DNA of 64,000 bases from Planococcus sp. MER TA 32b (GTDB taxonomy: Bacteria; Bacillota; Bacilli; Bacillales_A; Planococcaceae). A model generated the notes under the pieces. It worked only from the letters and a program-made list of their open reading frames with translations, did not search any database and was not told the origin of the DNA. The position numbers were made by a program, and so were the translations under genes. The stretch is from the NCBI GenBank assembly GCA_023715185.1, contig JAMCAN010000001.1, forward strand, positions 496,001 through 560,000, in the 5' to 3' direction. Of this stretch, positions 9,191-17,226 are shown one piece after another (within the stretch, counting starts at the first letter, position 1; every line of letters starts with the position of its first letter).

Positions 9191-9640
9191 ATGGCTGTTC
9201 ACAGTTTTCATTTAAAAGCGGATTGGCCGGGTCTGCGCAATGATGCAGGGACGATTGAAACCGGCAACTTAAAGACGGAAATATCTATTCCGCCAGAAAT
9301 GGACGGGCCAGGTATAGGGACGAATCCGGACGAGATGCTCCTGGGTGCAGCGGCGACCTGCTATATCATCACGCTTGCTGCGATGCTCGAGCGCAGCAAA
9401 ATCGAAAAAGAAGCGCTGACGATGGAATCGGAAGGGCTTGTCGATGTCACCAATGGCGTCATCACTTATAAAAAAATCATTCACCGGCCAAAGCTGGTGC
9501 TGAAAAAGGATGCTTCCGAAAAAGATTTTTCACTGGCTGGGAAGCTGGCTGAGAAAGCGGAAAGCTCCTGCATGATCACACGCGCCATCAAAGGCAATGT
9601 GGAAGTGGAACTGGAAGCGGATATTTCCGCAGCCGAATAA
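9191..9640 (+). CDS. OsmC/Ohr-family thiol peroxidase-like protein
   Basis: A 149-residue OsmC-family protein. The two redox cysteines expected of the family are present, in AAATCYIITLAAML and in AESSCMITRAIKGN. Members reduce organic hydroperoxides or act in osmotic or oxidative stress; this one looks like the YmaD/SACOL-type OsmC branch rather than classical Ohr. The start at ATG 9191 has TGGAGGAGA in front and replaces an upstream in-frame GTG. It is a single gene with its own terminator. Confidence 0.85.
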   Translation: MAVHSFHLKADWPGLRNDAGTIETGNLKTEISIPPEMDGPGIGTNPDEMLLGAAATCYIITLAAMLERSKIEKEALTMESEGLVDVTNGVITYKKIIHRPKLVLKKDASEKDFSLAGKLAEKAESSCMITRAIKGNVEVELEADISAAE

Positions 9641-9687
9641 CAGAAGAGCCGTCAGCGACTTATGCAGCTGGCGGCTCTTCTGTTTTT
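9641..9687 (+). terminator. terminator after the osmC-like gene
   Basis: CAGAAGAGCCG pairs with CGGCTCTTCTG (9641-9682), followed by TTTTT. Confidence 0.85.
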
Positions 9688-9769
9688 CGGTCAAATTTTG
9701 TAATGGACAGTAAATCCTTATTTTGGAAATTTCTGATACGAAATCATTGTAATAAATGAATAAAACAGA

Positions 9770-9797
9770 AAAAACGGTGCTGGCAGGCACCGTTTTT
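9770..9797 (-). terminator. terminator of the NAD-binding protein gene
   Basis: AAAAACGGTGC pairs with GCACCGTTTTT around a 6-nt loop; on the minus strand it ends in a T run 34 bp after the stop at 9831. Confidence 0.75.
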
Positions 9798-9830
9798 GGG
9801 GGAATGGAAAGATTTAGAGACCGAAATGCT

Positions 9831-10496
9831 TTATTGCTCAGCCATTTCGGCAATTTCATCGGACGGATAAATGTGGACGCCGCCACTTTCGCTTTGCGCT
9901 GCAGCACACATCGCCTGCGCAACTTGTTCAGCTTGTATCGGCTTGTATTTTTTCATGCCGCCACGCAGCAGCGGAGTGAAAACAGGGGAGATCAGGCTGG
10001 CGGCTTTTTCGCCGAGCCGGAATTCCTTGCGGTCGCCCAGCAGAAGAGAGGGACGGAAAATATGTAATGCGGGAAGCTCCATTTTTTTGAGGCTGTCCTC
10101 CATTTGGCCTTTTACACGGTTGTAGAAAATATTGGAGCGGGAGTCGGCGCCCATTGCAGAGACGACAAGGAAATTCTTTGCGCCTGCTGATTTCGCCAGC
10201 TGTGCCAAAGCGACAGGATAATCGTAATCCACTCTTCTGAAAGCTTTTTGTGAACCCGCCTTTTTAATAGTGGTCCCCAGACAGCAAAATACATCATCCA
10301 CCTGGAAATGTTCTTTATAATCTTCGAGCCTGTAGTAATCGACGTGGATTTGCTTCAGTTTGGGATGTTCCAGCGCCAATGGACGGCGGACGAAAACAGT
10401 TACTCCATCATACTCGGGATGATCAAGCAGGACCTCCACCAGCCTGCTGCCGGTCAAGCCTGTTGCTCCTGCGATCAATGCGGATTTTCCAGTCAT
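9831..10496 (-). CDS. NAD(P)-binding atypical SDR (HTATIP2/TIP30-like)
   Basis: A 221-residue Rossmann-fold protein opening with ALIAGATGLTGSRLVEVLL, the GxTGxxG dinucleotide motif of atypical or extended SDRs. LGTTIKKAGSQ, VVSAMGADSRS and FYNRVKGQME (YxxxK) follow in the order seen in the HTATIP2-like group, such as B. subtilis YraR. The substrate is unknown. GGAGGCATTGCC precedes the ATG. It is divergent from topB and stands alone. Confidence 0.8.
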   Translation of the reverse strand: MTGKSALIAGATGLTGSRLVEVLLDHPEYDGVTVFVRRPLALEHPKLKQIHVDYYRLEDYKEHFQVDDVFCCLGTTIKKAGSQKAFRRVDYDYPVALAQLAKSAGAKNFLVVSAMGADSRSNIFYNRVKGQMEDSLKKMELPALHIFRPSLLLGDRKEFRLGEKAASLISPVFTPLLRGGMKKYKPIQAEQVAQAMCAAAQSESGGVHIYPSDEIAEMAEQ

Positions 10497-10632
10497 GGCA
10501 ATGCCTCCTCTTTTTTTATTATTATACCGCTTACAGCCGTAATCTACACATTCTCCCGATGTCTATTGGGTATGAAATATTGACCGGCAGGGTACAATAA
10601 AGGAAAAGAAAGTTTACGGAAGGAAGAAATTG

Positions 10633-12741
10633 ATGAAACCAGTGATAGTGGCTGAAAAGCCGAGCCAGGCCAAAGCTTATGCGGAAGCATTCAAGACAGC
10701 TAAAAGGGAAGGTTTTTTGGAGATCATGCCGGATGCGATATTTCCGGAAGGCGCTTATATCACTTGGGGAATTGGCCATCTGGTGGAGTTGAAGGAGCCG
10801 AAAGCGTACGATCCGAAATGGGGGAAATGGTCGCTTGCGGCACTTCCCATTTTGCCGGGGGACTATCAATTCCAAGTGGCGCGGGGGAAATACCAGCAAT
10901 TCAATATCATCAAGAAATTGATCCAGCAGACAGATACGGTCATTAACGCATGCGACGTGGACAGAGAAGGATCGAATATTTTTTACAGCATTTATTATCA
11001 TACAGGCGCAAAAGGAAAAACGATCAAGCGCCTGTGGATCAATTCGCTCGAAGCGGATGAAGTGAGAAAAGGATTCCAGGAGCTCCGCGATAATAAACAA
11101 GATTTGCTGCTGTATCAAGAGGCAAGGGCACGGCAGATCAGCGACTGGCTGGTCGGTATGAACGGTTCCCGTTTATACTCACTGCTGCTGCAGGAAAAAG
11201 GGATTCGTGAAGTATTCGCTATTGGCAGGGTGCAGACGCCGACGGTTTATCTGATTTATCAGCGCGAAAAAGAAATCGAAGCGTTTGTGCCGGAACCTTT
11301 TTATGAAGTCGAAGGTGAATTCCAGGCGGAAAAGGGGAAATACAAAGGCAAGGCGAAAATTAAATCGAAAATTCGGCAGGAAGCTGAAGACCTTCTCGCG
11401 AAACATGCCATTGATCCGAAAGAGGAAGGGACAGTGCTGCAGGTCAAGACGGCTGAAAAACGGCAGCCGGCACCACAGCTCCATTCTTTGTCGACACTTC
11501 AAGCCGCGGCAAACAGAAAGTGGAAATACAGCCCGTCAAAAGTGCTGTCGGTGATGCAGACTCTCTACGAAAAGAAATTGGTAAGCTATCCCCGCACAGA
11601 TACTCAGCATATTACAAACGCGGAATTCAGTTATTTGGCAAAGCAAGTGGAATCTTACCAGAAACTGATCGGTGCGGAATTTACCATTGCGTCCATGACG
11701 CCCAAAAAACGTTTTGTGGATAATTCAAAAGTGCAGGAGCATTATGCTATTATCCCGACTAAAAGTATTCCGACCGCGAGAAAGCTGGAATGGCTGGCGC
11801 GGGATGAGCGGAATCTGTATGAAGAGGTGCTGCGCACGACGCTTGCGATGTTCCATAAGGATTACCGCTATGCGGAGACGAAAGTGACAACCGATGTCAA
11901 AGGCCTGCATTTTTTCACTACAGGAAAAACGGAAATTGACAAAGGCTGGAAGGAACTTTTTCCTGTGGGGAAAGAAAGTAAATCAGAACCTGCGCTTCCG
12001 GAACTTTATGAACAGGAGACGGTGGCAGCCAAAGTGGCTGTAAAAGAAGGCATGACAACACCGCCAAAGCCTTATACAGAAGGACAGTTGATCGCAATGA
12101 TGAAAACCTGCGGCAAGTTCGCGGAAGATGCCGGAGACAGTGAAATTTTGAAAGAAGTGGAAGGCTTGGGAACAGAGGCCACACGCAGCAGTATTATTGA
12201 AACCATTAAAAGGCACGAATATATTCAAATAACAAAGAACATTGTATCGGTGACCGAAAAGGGACGGATTTTATGCCAGGCTATTGAAGGGAATTTATTG
12301 TCCAGCCCTTCCATGACCGCTAAATGGGAAAGTTACCTGAAGAAGATCGGGCGCGGAGAAGGCTCGCCGGAAGTATTTCTGGCTACAATCGGAAAGTTCA
12401 TCGAAAAGCTGCTGGCGGATGTTCCTTCTCAGCTTCAGACTAATGGCTTGCCGGACCGTGTGGAAATGAACAACAGCAAAAATGCGATCGCTCTTTGTCC
12501 CCGCTGCAAAAAAGGGAGTATTGTCTCGAATAGAGGATTCTTCAGCTGTACTGAATATGCCAATGGCTGCAAGCAGTCGTTTCCGGGGACATTCCTGAAA
12601 AAAAGGCTGACAGCAAAAACGGTTGAATACTTATGTACGAAAGGCAAGACGCCTGTCATGAAAGGCTTCGTATCAAAAAATGGCAAAAAGTTCAGCGCTA
12701 AGCTGATTCTGGAAGAAGGCAAGCTGAAAATGGAATTTTAG
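10633..12741 (+). CDS. topB: DNA topoisomerase III
   Basis: A type IA topoisomerase of 702 residues that relaxes negative supercoils and decatenates replication intermediates. The Toprim start (VIVAEKPSQAKAYAEAF) and acidic motif (NACDVDREG) are present, and the active-site Tyr319 lies in SYPRTDTQ. A C-terminal zinc-ribbon-like element (CPRCKK then CTEYANGC) and a topoisomerase C-repeat domain follow. ATG 10633 is preferred to TTG 10630, with GGAAGGAAG upstream. B. subtilis TopB is slightly longer (727 residues). Confidence 0.96.
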   Translation: MKPVIVAEKPSQAKAYAEAFKTAKREGFLEIMPDAIFPEGAYITWGIGHLVELKEPKAYDPKWGKWSLAALPILPGDYQFQVARGKYQQFNIIKKLIQQTDTVINACDVDREGSNIFYSIYYHTGAKGKTIKRLWINSLEADEVRKGFQELRDNKQDLLLYQEARARQISDWLVGMNGSRLYSLLLQEKGIREVFAIGRVQTPTVYLIYQREKEIEAFVPEPFYEVEGEFQAEKGKYKGKAKIKSKIRQEAEDLLAKHAIDPKEEGTVLQVKTAEKRQPAPQLHSLSTLQAAANRKWKYSPSKVLSVMQTLYEKKLVSYPRTDTQHITNAEFSYLAKQVESYQKLIGAEFTIASMTPKKRFVDNSKVQEHYAIIPTKSIPTARKLEWLARDERNLYEEVLRTTLAMFHKDYRYAETKVTTDVKGLHFFTTGKTEIDKGWKELFPVGKESKSEPALPELYEQETVAAKVAVKEGMTTPPKPYTEGQLIAMMKTCGKFAEDAGDSEILKEVEGLGTEATRSSIIETIKRHEYIQITKNIVSVTEKGRILCQAIEGNLLSSPSMTAKWESYLKKIGRGEGSPEVFLATIGKFIEKLLADVPSQLQTNGLPDRVEMNNSKNAIALCPRCKKGSIVSNRGFFSCTEYANGCKQSFPGTFLKKRLTAKTVEYLCTKGKTPVMKGFVSKNGKKFSAKLILEEGKLKMEF

Positions 12742-12766
12742 TTTTTATTGGAAATGAGGAGAGACA

Positions 12767-13426
12767 GTGAAGAAAAAGCAAATTGTGGTTGTCGGATTGG
12801 GAAGGTTTGGCAGCAGTGTATGCCGGGAATTATATAAACTCGGCCATGAAGTGATGGCATTGGATATGGATCCCGACAAAGTGGAGAGTATAGCTGAATA
12901 TGCGTCGCAGGCCTCCGTAGCGGATGCCACCGATAAATCCCAGCTGAAAGCTTTAGGGGTCAGGAATTTCGACCAGGCTATCGTAGCCATCGGAGATGAT
13001 TTGCAGGCAAGTGTTTTATGTACGCTCATGCTGAAAGAGATCGGCCTGGAAAAAATATGGGTGAAAGCACGCGATCTTCAGCACAAAAAAATTCTCGAAA
13101 AGGTCGGCGCCGACAGGGTGATCCAGCCTGAATATGAAATGGGCGTGCGTGTGGCTCATCACGTCGATTCTGAAAAAATCGTCGATTATATCGATCTTTC
13201 AGATGATTACAGTATCGTGGAAATGGCGGCGACGGAGAAAATCGCCGGCAAAACGCTGATGAAGCTGGATATCCGAACAAAATTCAATTGCATTACACTG
13301 GCAGTCAAACGGGGCCAGGATGTAAATATCGCTCCCCATCCGGAAGACGTTATCGCAAAGGGAGATATTCTTGTGGTCATGGGCCATCGGAATGACTTAA
13401 AAAAATTGGAGGATAAAAGGCTGTAA
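12767..13426 (+). CDS. ktrA: potassium channel gating subunit KtrA
   Basis: A 219-residue cytosolic RCK protein that gates the KtrB potassium channel. The RCK_N dinucleotide motif VVGLGRFGSS sits at residues 7-16, and Asp32 or Asp34 ends the second strand. A RCK_C (TrkA_C) domain fills residues about 140-219. The segments YIDLSDDYSIVE and VMGHRNDLKKLE resemble B. subtilis KtrA more than KtrC (from memory). Binding of c-di-AMP to RCK_C is known in the family. The start is GTG 12767 after GAGGAGAG. No ktrB is adjacent, so the membrane partner is elsewhere. Confidence 0.9.
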   Translation: MKKKQIVVVGLGRFGSSVCRELYKLGHEVMALDMDPDKVESIAEYASQASVADATDKSQLKALGVRNFDQAIVAIGDDLQASVLCTLMLKEIGLEKIWVKARDLQHKKILEKVGADRVIQPEYEMGVRVAHHVDSEKIVDYIDLSDDYSIVEMAATEKIAGKTLMKLDIRTKFNCITLAVKRGQDVNIAPHPEDVIAKGDILVVMGHRNDLKKLEDKRL

Positions 13427-13454
13427 AATCAGGCCGTAACGAAAGGATGATTTG

Positions 13455-13661
13455 ATGCAGACAATGACTGTCCATATTAAAGAAGCGACGGCAGAAAAAC
13501 CGATTCAATCACTGGAGGATATTTTAGCGGATGTCCCGGAAATCGAAAGAGCATTGATTGACGTGGAAAATGGAGAAGTGAAAATCACTTTCGACGAAAA
13601 TCAGATTTCCGAAGAACAGATTGTTCAGCGGATTCAGGTTGAAGGCTTTCATATTTTATAA
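13455..13661 (+). CDS. small HMA-like protein lacking the CxxC metal site
   Basis: A 68-residue protein with the beta-alpha-beta pattern of heavy-metal-associated (HMA) domains: MTVHIKEA, a helix SLEDILADVPEIERA, LIDVENGEVKITFDE, then a second helix and FHIL. The metal-binding CxxC loop is replaced by AEKPIQ and the protein has no cysteine at all. It is therefore probably not a copper chaperone; a structural or protein-binding role is possible. It starts 28 bp after ktrA and may be cotranscribed. Confidence 0.7.
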   Translation: MQTMTVHIKEATAEKPIQSLEDILADVPEIERALIDVENGEVKITFDENQISEEQIVQRIQVEGFHIL

Positions 13662-13832
13662 AAGCACACTTTCCTTTACGGATAAAAGTATCTATAGTAA
13701 GGTGAAGCTACTTGGAAAACAATTAGCATTTCCATTTGATATTTTATCCATAAATCATCAAGGCGCAGCCTTGGCCTTACAGCCCACATACATCTATTGG
13801 CAAAATGTTTCAGACAATAGAGCTGACGACAG

Positions 13833-13873
13833 AGCCGAAAAGAGCCCCTATAACGGGTTCTTTTCGGCTTTTT
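13833..13873 (+). terminator. terminator downstream of ktrA and the HMA-like gene
   Basis: AGCCGAAAAGA at 13833-13843 pairs with TCTTTTCGGCT at 13859-13869, extended by GCCC/GGGT, then TTTT. The 170 nt between the HMA-like stop and this hairpin show no gene. Confidence 0.85.
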
Positions 13874-13903
13874 CTATTTCCGGAAAAGAAGGGGGTTCTC
13901 TAC

Positions 13904-14095
13904 ATTACTTATTTTGTGGACCATAAAAATAAAAAAATACATTTCCAGCGGTTTGCGGGAGATAAATGCGGGTTTTTGGACACACCCGTGGAAGAGCGGG
14001 AATTTACAGCTGCCGAAGACTATATTCGAAAATTGGAAACCGCAGAAGGTTTTAGCTTTTGCTCGCATTGCCAAACTCCACAGCTGATTATGTGA
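13904..14095 (+). CDS. small protein with C-terminal CxxC, probable non-AUG start
   Basis: The reading frame 13805-14095 overlaps the terminator at 13833-13873, so its first part is unlikely to be translated. A strong Shine-Dalgarno (AAGAAGGGGG, ending at 13895) is followed 8 nt later by an in-frame ATT at 13904; the next usual start is GTG 13916. The product is about 63 residues (YFVDHKNKKIHFQRF, later FSFCSHCQTPQ), with a CxxC zinc-knuckle-like end. Function unknown. Start is uncertain. Confidence 0.5.
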   Translation: MTYFVDHKNKKIHFQRFAGDKCGFLDTPVEEREFTAAEDYIRKLETAEGFSFCSHCQTPQLIM

Positions 14096-14128
14096 TTGTT
14101 AAAAAATGAACAATAATAATATTTATTT

Positions 14129-14153
14129 GTTTAAGAGTAAATTGAGAGGGTAT
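14129..14153 (+). promoter_or_regulatory. candidate sigma-B promoter upstream of the DUF2243 gene
   Basis: GTTTAA, 13 nt, GGGTAT is an exact match to the general-stress sigma-B consensus. It lies 160 bp before the DUF2243 start in an otherwise empty AT-rich stretch (14096-14312). Confidence 0.6.
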
Positions 14154-14312
14154 TTTATCCTAAAAGAGGTTTATGAAAGATAAGTAATTAGAATAAAGAA
14201 ATTTTGATTATAAAACGCTGAATCATCATTCTGTATTTGATATAAATTCTATTCCGGTCATAGGGCAAGATTTAATTTTTTATCTCGATTATCATTTGCG
14301 GAGGAGGATGGG

Positions 14313-14807
14313 ATGGCAGTCAATTCGGAGAAGACGATCGCTTATGGAAACTTAAAGAATCGCGCAGTTTTCGCCGCCCGCAATTTTTGGTCGGGACTTC
14401 TTTTTGGAATCGGGATTATGGCGTTCGGAACAGGGACGGTTTTCCATCAAATACTGCAATGGAATCATTTTTATGACCTCTCTGACAAAGAAACTGGAAT
14501 CTTTTCAGATGGTTTGCTTAACCTGTTTTCATGGATTGCCACTGTTGCAGGGTTATTTCTTCTTTCCGGACTCCGCAGGAGAAAAGCTTTATGGCCAAAA
14601 AGATGGGTAGGATCGGCTTTGGTGGGATCGGGCGTATACCTGCTTTTTGATGGGTTTATTGTCCATAAAGTATTTGGCTTCCATCAAATACGCTACGATA
14701 TGGATATTATTCCATATGATATTGCCTGGTATATAAGTGCGGGGCTTTTTCTGCTGACTGGATTGCTGATGGTGCTGCAGACTAAAAAAGAGAATCATCG
14801 CAAATAA
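14313..14807 (+). CDS. DUF2243 membrane protein
   Basis: A 164-residue protein with four predicted TM helices, matching the DUF2243 pattern: FGTGTVFHQILQWNHFYD with conserved His residues, a paired histidine motif in LLFDGFIVHKVFGFHQIR, and RRRK loops. Members are sometimes found near cytochrome or heme-copper genes, and the histidines could bind metal or heme (inference). Function is not known. GGAGGAGGATGGG precedes ATG 14313. A sigma-B-type promoter suggests stress induction. Confidence 0.85.
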   Translation: MAVNSEKTIAYGNLKNRAVFAARNFWSGLLFGIGIMAFGTGTVFHQILQWNHFYDLSDKETGIFSDGLLNLFSWIATVAGLFLLSGLRRRKALWPKRWVGSALVGSGVYLLFDGFIVHKVFGFHQIRYDMDIIPYDIAWYISAGLFLLTGLLMVLQTKKENHRK

Positions 14808-14844
14808 CAGTGTTGTGCAATATTGACGATGGCGAAAGACATGT

Positions 14845-14893
14845 AAAAGCTGCGCTCCGGTCCTGTGAAACGAGGACTGGAGCGCAGCTTTTT
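14845..14893 (+). terminator. terminator of the DUF2243 gene
   Basis: AAAAGCTGCGCTCC pairs with GGAGCGCAGCTTTT, and TCCT/AGGA extends the stem inward. Confidence 0.8.
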
Positions 14894-14910
14894 ATCATGT
14901 TATTGTTTTG

Positions 14911-15428
14911 CGCTTGTCGAAGCTGAACGGCCGTTTCCGCTTTTCGTTGTCCAGACTCCAGTGGCCAAGCCTTGACCGACGCCTGCGAGGTCAAGGCTTT
15001 GCGACGAAGCTAGCGCAGCGATGCAGGAGCACAGAGCTAAACGGGCCCTGTCGCTTTTCTCGGTGTCCAGACTCCAGCGGCCAAGCTCTTCGGGTCATAA
15101 GCCAGCCCAGCTGCCGTGGCAAAAAACGCCACTCTGCTGGTCTGTCTTATGCCTTTCAGAGCTTAACGGGCGCTGTCGCTTTTCGGTGTCCAGACTCCAA
15201 CGGCCAACTCCTCGAGTCGTAAGTCTCTCTGGCTAGGCGGCTGAAAACACGCCGCTACGCCAGAGCGCCTTACGCTTGTCGAAGCTGAACGGCCGTTTCC
15301 GCTTTTCGTTGTCCAGACTCCAGTGGCCCAGCTCTTCGGGTCATAAGTCAACTCAGCTGCGCGGCCAAGGCCACTTCGCTGATCTGCCTTATGCCTTTCA
15401 GAGCTAAACGGGCCCTGTCGCTTTTCGG
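14911..15428. repeat. four tandem copies of a structured intergenic repeat (locus A)
   Basis: The block fills most of the gap between the DUF2243 gene and pcm. The landmark GTCCAGACTCC occurs at 14949, 15065, 15188 and 15311, giving a period of 116-123 bp. Each unit ends with a word like CGCTTTTCG. Inside a unit, nested arms pair: AAGCTCT with AGAGCTT, CATAAG with CTTATG, and an inner stem whose sequence differs from copy to copy (GTGGC/GCCAC, GCGGC/GCCGC, GGCC/GGCC) while pairing is kept. The first copy carries a different inner hairpin and an extra 34-nt module. No ORF here looks like a gene. Confidence 0.85.
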
Positions 15429-15429
15429 T

Positions 15430-16011
15430 TCACTCATACTTCCCCTTCAATGGCACAAAGCGGACGTGGTTCAGCAAGGTGGATTGGATTTTGCCGTTCT
15501 CATCTTTTTCAATCAGCCGCAGTTCCTGGCTGACGGAAGAACCGACAGGAATGATCATTTTACCGCCTGCCGCCAATTGGCCGAGCAATTCGTTTGGAAC
15601 CGTCGAAGCCGCGGCTGTCACCATGATCCGGTCGTAAGGGGCGTTTTCCTCCCACCCCATGCTGCCGTCATCGAGTTTGAAGGAGATGTTGCCGAAACCC
15701 AATTCCGCAAGCCGCTCTTTAGCGCGAAAATGCAGTTCTTCGATGCGTTCGACGGTATAGACCTGTGCCGCGAATTCAGCCAATAAAGCGGTTTGGAATC
15801 CGGAGCCGGTTCCTATTTCCAATACCTTTGAATCACTGTCAAGATCGAGGGCGATAGTCATTTCAAGAACAAGTGATGGCTGGGATATAGTTTGTTCGTG
15901 CCCGATCGGGACTGCTTCGTCGAATGAAGCCATCTCCTTGAAGCTGTCCATGAAAAAACTTCTGTCGAGCCTGTTGAAATAAGTTCTGATGTCCTGTTCT
16001 TTATTTTTCAT
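15430..16011 (-). CDS. pcm: protein-L-isoaspartate O-methyltransferase family protein
   Basis: A 193-residue SAM-dependent methyltransferase. PIGHEQTISQPS is the family's N-terminal signature; VLEIGTGSGFQTALLA is motif I, and YDRIMVTAAAS and GGKMIIPVGS are the later motifs. The enzyme repairs isoaspartyl damage in ageing or heat-stressed proteins. Pcm is uncommon in Bacillus, so its presence is notable. Start is ATG 16011 or GTG 16020; neither has a strong Shine-Dalgarno. Its 3' end abuts the repeat block. Confidence 0.88.
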   Translation of the reverse strand: MKNKEQDIRTYFNRLDRSFFMDSFKEMASFDEAVPIGHEQTISQPSLVLEMTIALDLDSDSKVLEIGTGSGFQTALLAEFAAQVYTVERIEELHFRAKERLAELGFGNISFKLDDGSMGWEENAPYDRIMVTAAASTVPNELLGQLAAGGKMIIPVGSSVSQELRLIEKDENGKIQSTLLNHVRFVPLKGKYE

Positions 16012-16188
16012 GTTCAACACCCGCTTTCTTTTTGGAAGTAGCAGCCTGTCATGAAAAAATATTCACTATAACCATTTTATAAAAAGCTCCTGTGCTTGTC
16101 CTGTAATGTCCCTTGCACTCGGCCTCACTTAAATTCAGCCGCTTAAGTCTCAAAATTTGGGGAATAAAATATACAAGGAGTGGTGAAT

Positions 16189-16869
16189 ATGTTCCAAGGT
16201 TATCAGACGGTCGAAGACATGGTCAAAAAGTTCAATCCACAAGCTTCAGCAGTAGAAACGGCTACTTTCGGCATGGGCTGCTTCTGGGGGCCTGAAGCGA
16301 TGTTCGGAAGTATGGCCGGCGTTTTAAGGACAAGGGTAGGCTTTGCGGGAGGCAGTTCTCCGAAACCGACCTACCGGCATATGGGAGATCATACTGAAAC
16401 AGTCGAGATTGATTTCGATCCAAGTATAATCAGCTACGAAGAAATTTTGAGGAAATTCTGGCGGAATCATTACCCGAATCGTGGAAATTATAAAGGCCGG
16501 CAGTATATATCGATGCTCCGTTACCGCGGGGCAGAGCAAAAAGAAGCGATAATAAAAGTTCGCAAAGAAATGGAAAATAGTCTGGGTGAAACGATAGAAA
16601 CCGAAATTGCGGAATATGAAAATTTCACATTGGCGGATGGACGGCATCAAAAATATTATTTGAAGCGGTATCCGAATACGCTGGAACAATTGCAGGAACT
16701 ATTCCCGAAGCCGGAACTGCTTGTCGATTCGACTTTTGCAGCAAGATTGAACGGATTTGTCAAAGGGTATGGGAAATTGCGTACATTAAAGAACGAAATA
16801 GCGTTTTGGAATATTGAAGAAGAAGATAAAGAATTGCTTCTTAATAAATTGGAGACAATTAAATGGTGA
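16189..16869 (+). CDS. msrA: peptide-methionine (S)-S-oxide reductase MsrA
   Basis: A 226-residue enzyme that reduces methionine-S-sulfoxide in proteins. The catalytic Cys31 sits in the family hallmark FGMGCFWGPEAMFG. The C-terminal 70 residues go beyond the minimal MsrA fold (about 150 residues) and contain no cysteine, so the resolving cysteine arrangement is unusual. AAGGAG at 16175-16180 supports ATG 16189 over GTG 16180. It is divergent from pcm, another protein-repair gene, across about 180 bp. Confidence 0.94.
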   Translation: MFQGYQTVEDMVKKFNPQASAVETATFGMGCFWGPEAMFGSMAGVLRTRVGFAGGSSPKPTYRHMGDHTETVEIDFDPSIISYEEILRKFWRNHYPNRGNYKGRQYISMLRYRGAEQKEAIIKVRKEMENSLGETIETEIAEYENFTLADGRHQKYYLKRYPNTLEQLQELFPKPELLVDSTFAARLNGFVKGYGKLRTLKNEIAFWNIEEEDKELLLNKLETIKW

Positions 16870-16877
16870 TTTTCTGA

Positions 16878-16912
16878 AACAGTCCGCTGAGCCAATCGCG
16901 GACTGTTTTTTA
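16878..16912 (+). terminator. terminator of msrA
   Basis: AACAGTCCGC pairs with GCGGACTGTT, then TTTTT. Confidence 0.85.
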
Positions 16913-17031
16913 TCGGGATGCGGTCATTATTGAAGAGAGCTGCCAGTCGGCAAGATATGGCTATAAGCAATACTTTGTTCTATTATTAGTATTAACAAAT
17001 AAAATGCAGTTTATAAAAAGGGGACATAGAA

Positions 17032-17226
17032 ATGGAAGAGTCGAAGCTGCTGTTATTGCTATTGCCGGTCTTCATTATCCAATTGGGATTAATGATTTTT
17101 GCGCTGGTTGATCTGATCAAAATCCCTTATACGAACGGACCCAAATGGATGTGGGGAGTTATCATTGTCGTCGTAAACATCATCGGTCCGATTCTATACT
17201 TTGTTATTGGGAGGCGGAACTATTGA
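17032..17226 (+). CDS. PLDc_N-type small membrane protein, YxlE-like
   Basis: A 64-residue two-TM protein with the PLDc_N motif: ALVDLIKIPYTNGPKWMWG and a final NIIGPILYFVIGRR. In B. subtilis YxlE is encoded just before the ABC transporter YxlF-YxlG in the sigY operon and has been linked to negative control of SigY (established). The same three-gene order is present here. Its stop codon overlaps the TTG start of the ATPase gene. Confidence 0.88.
   Translation: MEESKLLLLLLPVFIIQLGLMIFALVDLIKIPYTNGPKWMWGVIIVVVNIIGPILYFVIGRRNY

Noticed and set aside
9756-10067. 103-codon plus-strand ORF opposite the SDR-like gene
   Set aside because: Starts inside the terminator hairpin and is antisense to a clear Rossmann-fold gene.
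14908-15236. Short plus-strand ORFs inside repeat locus A
   Set aside because: They translate the repeat units (recurrent SLSRLQ/VSRLQ words) and have no ribosome binding sites.
14911-15428. Tandem repeats as a CRISPR array
   Set aside because: Period is about 120 bp, the units are themselves palindromic, there are no unique spacers of constant size and no cas genes nearby.
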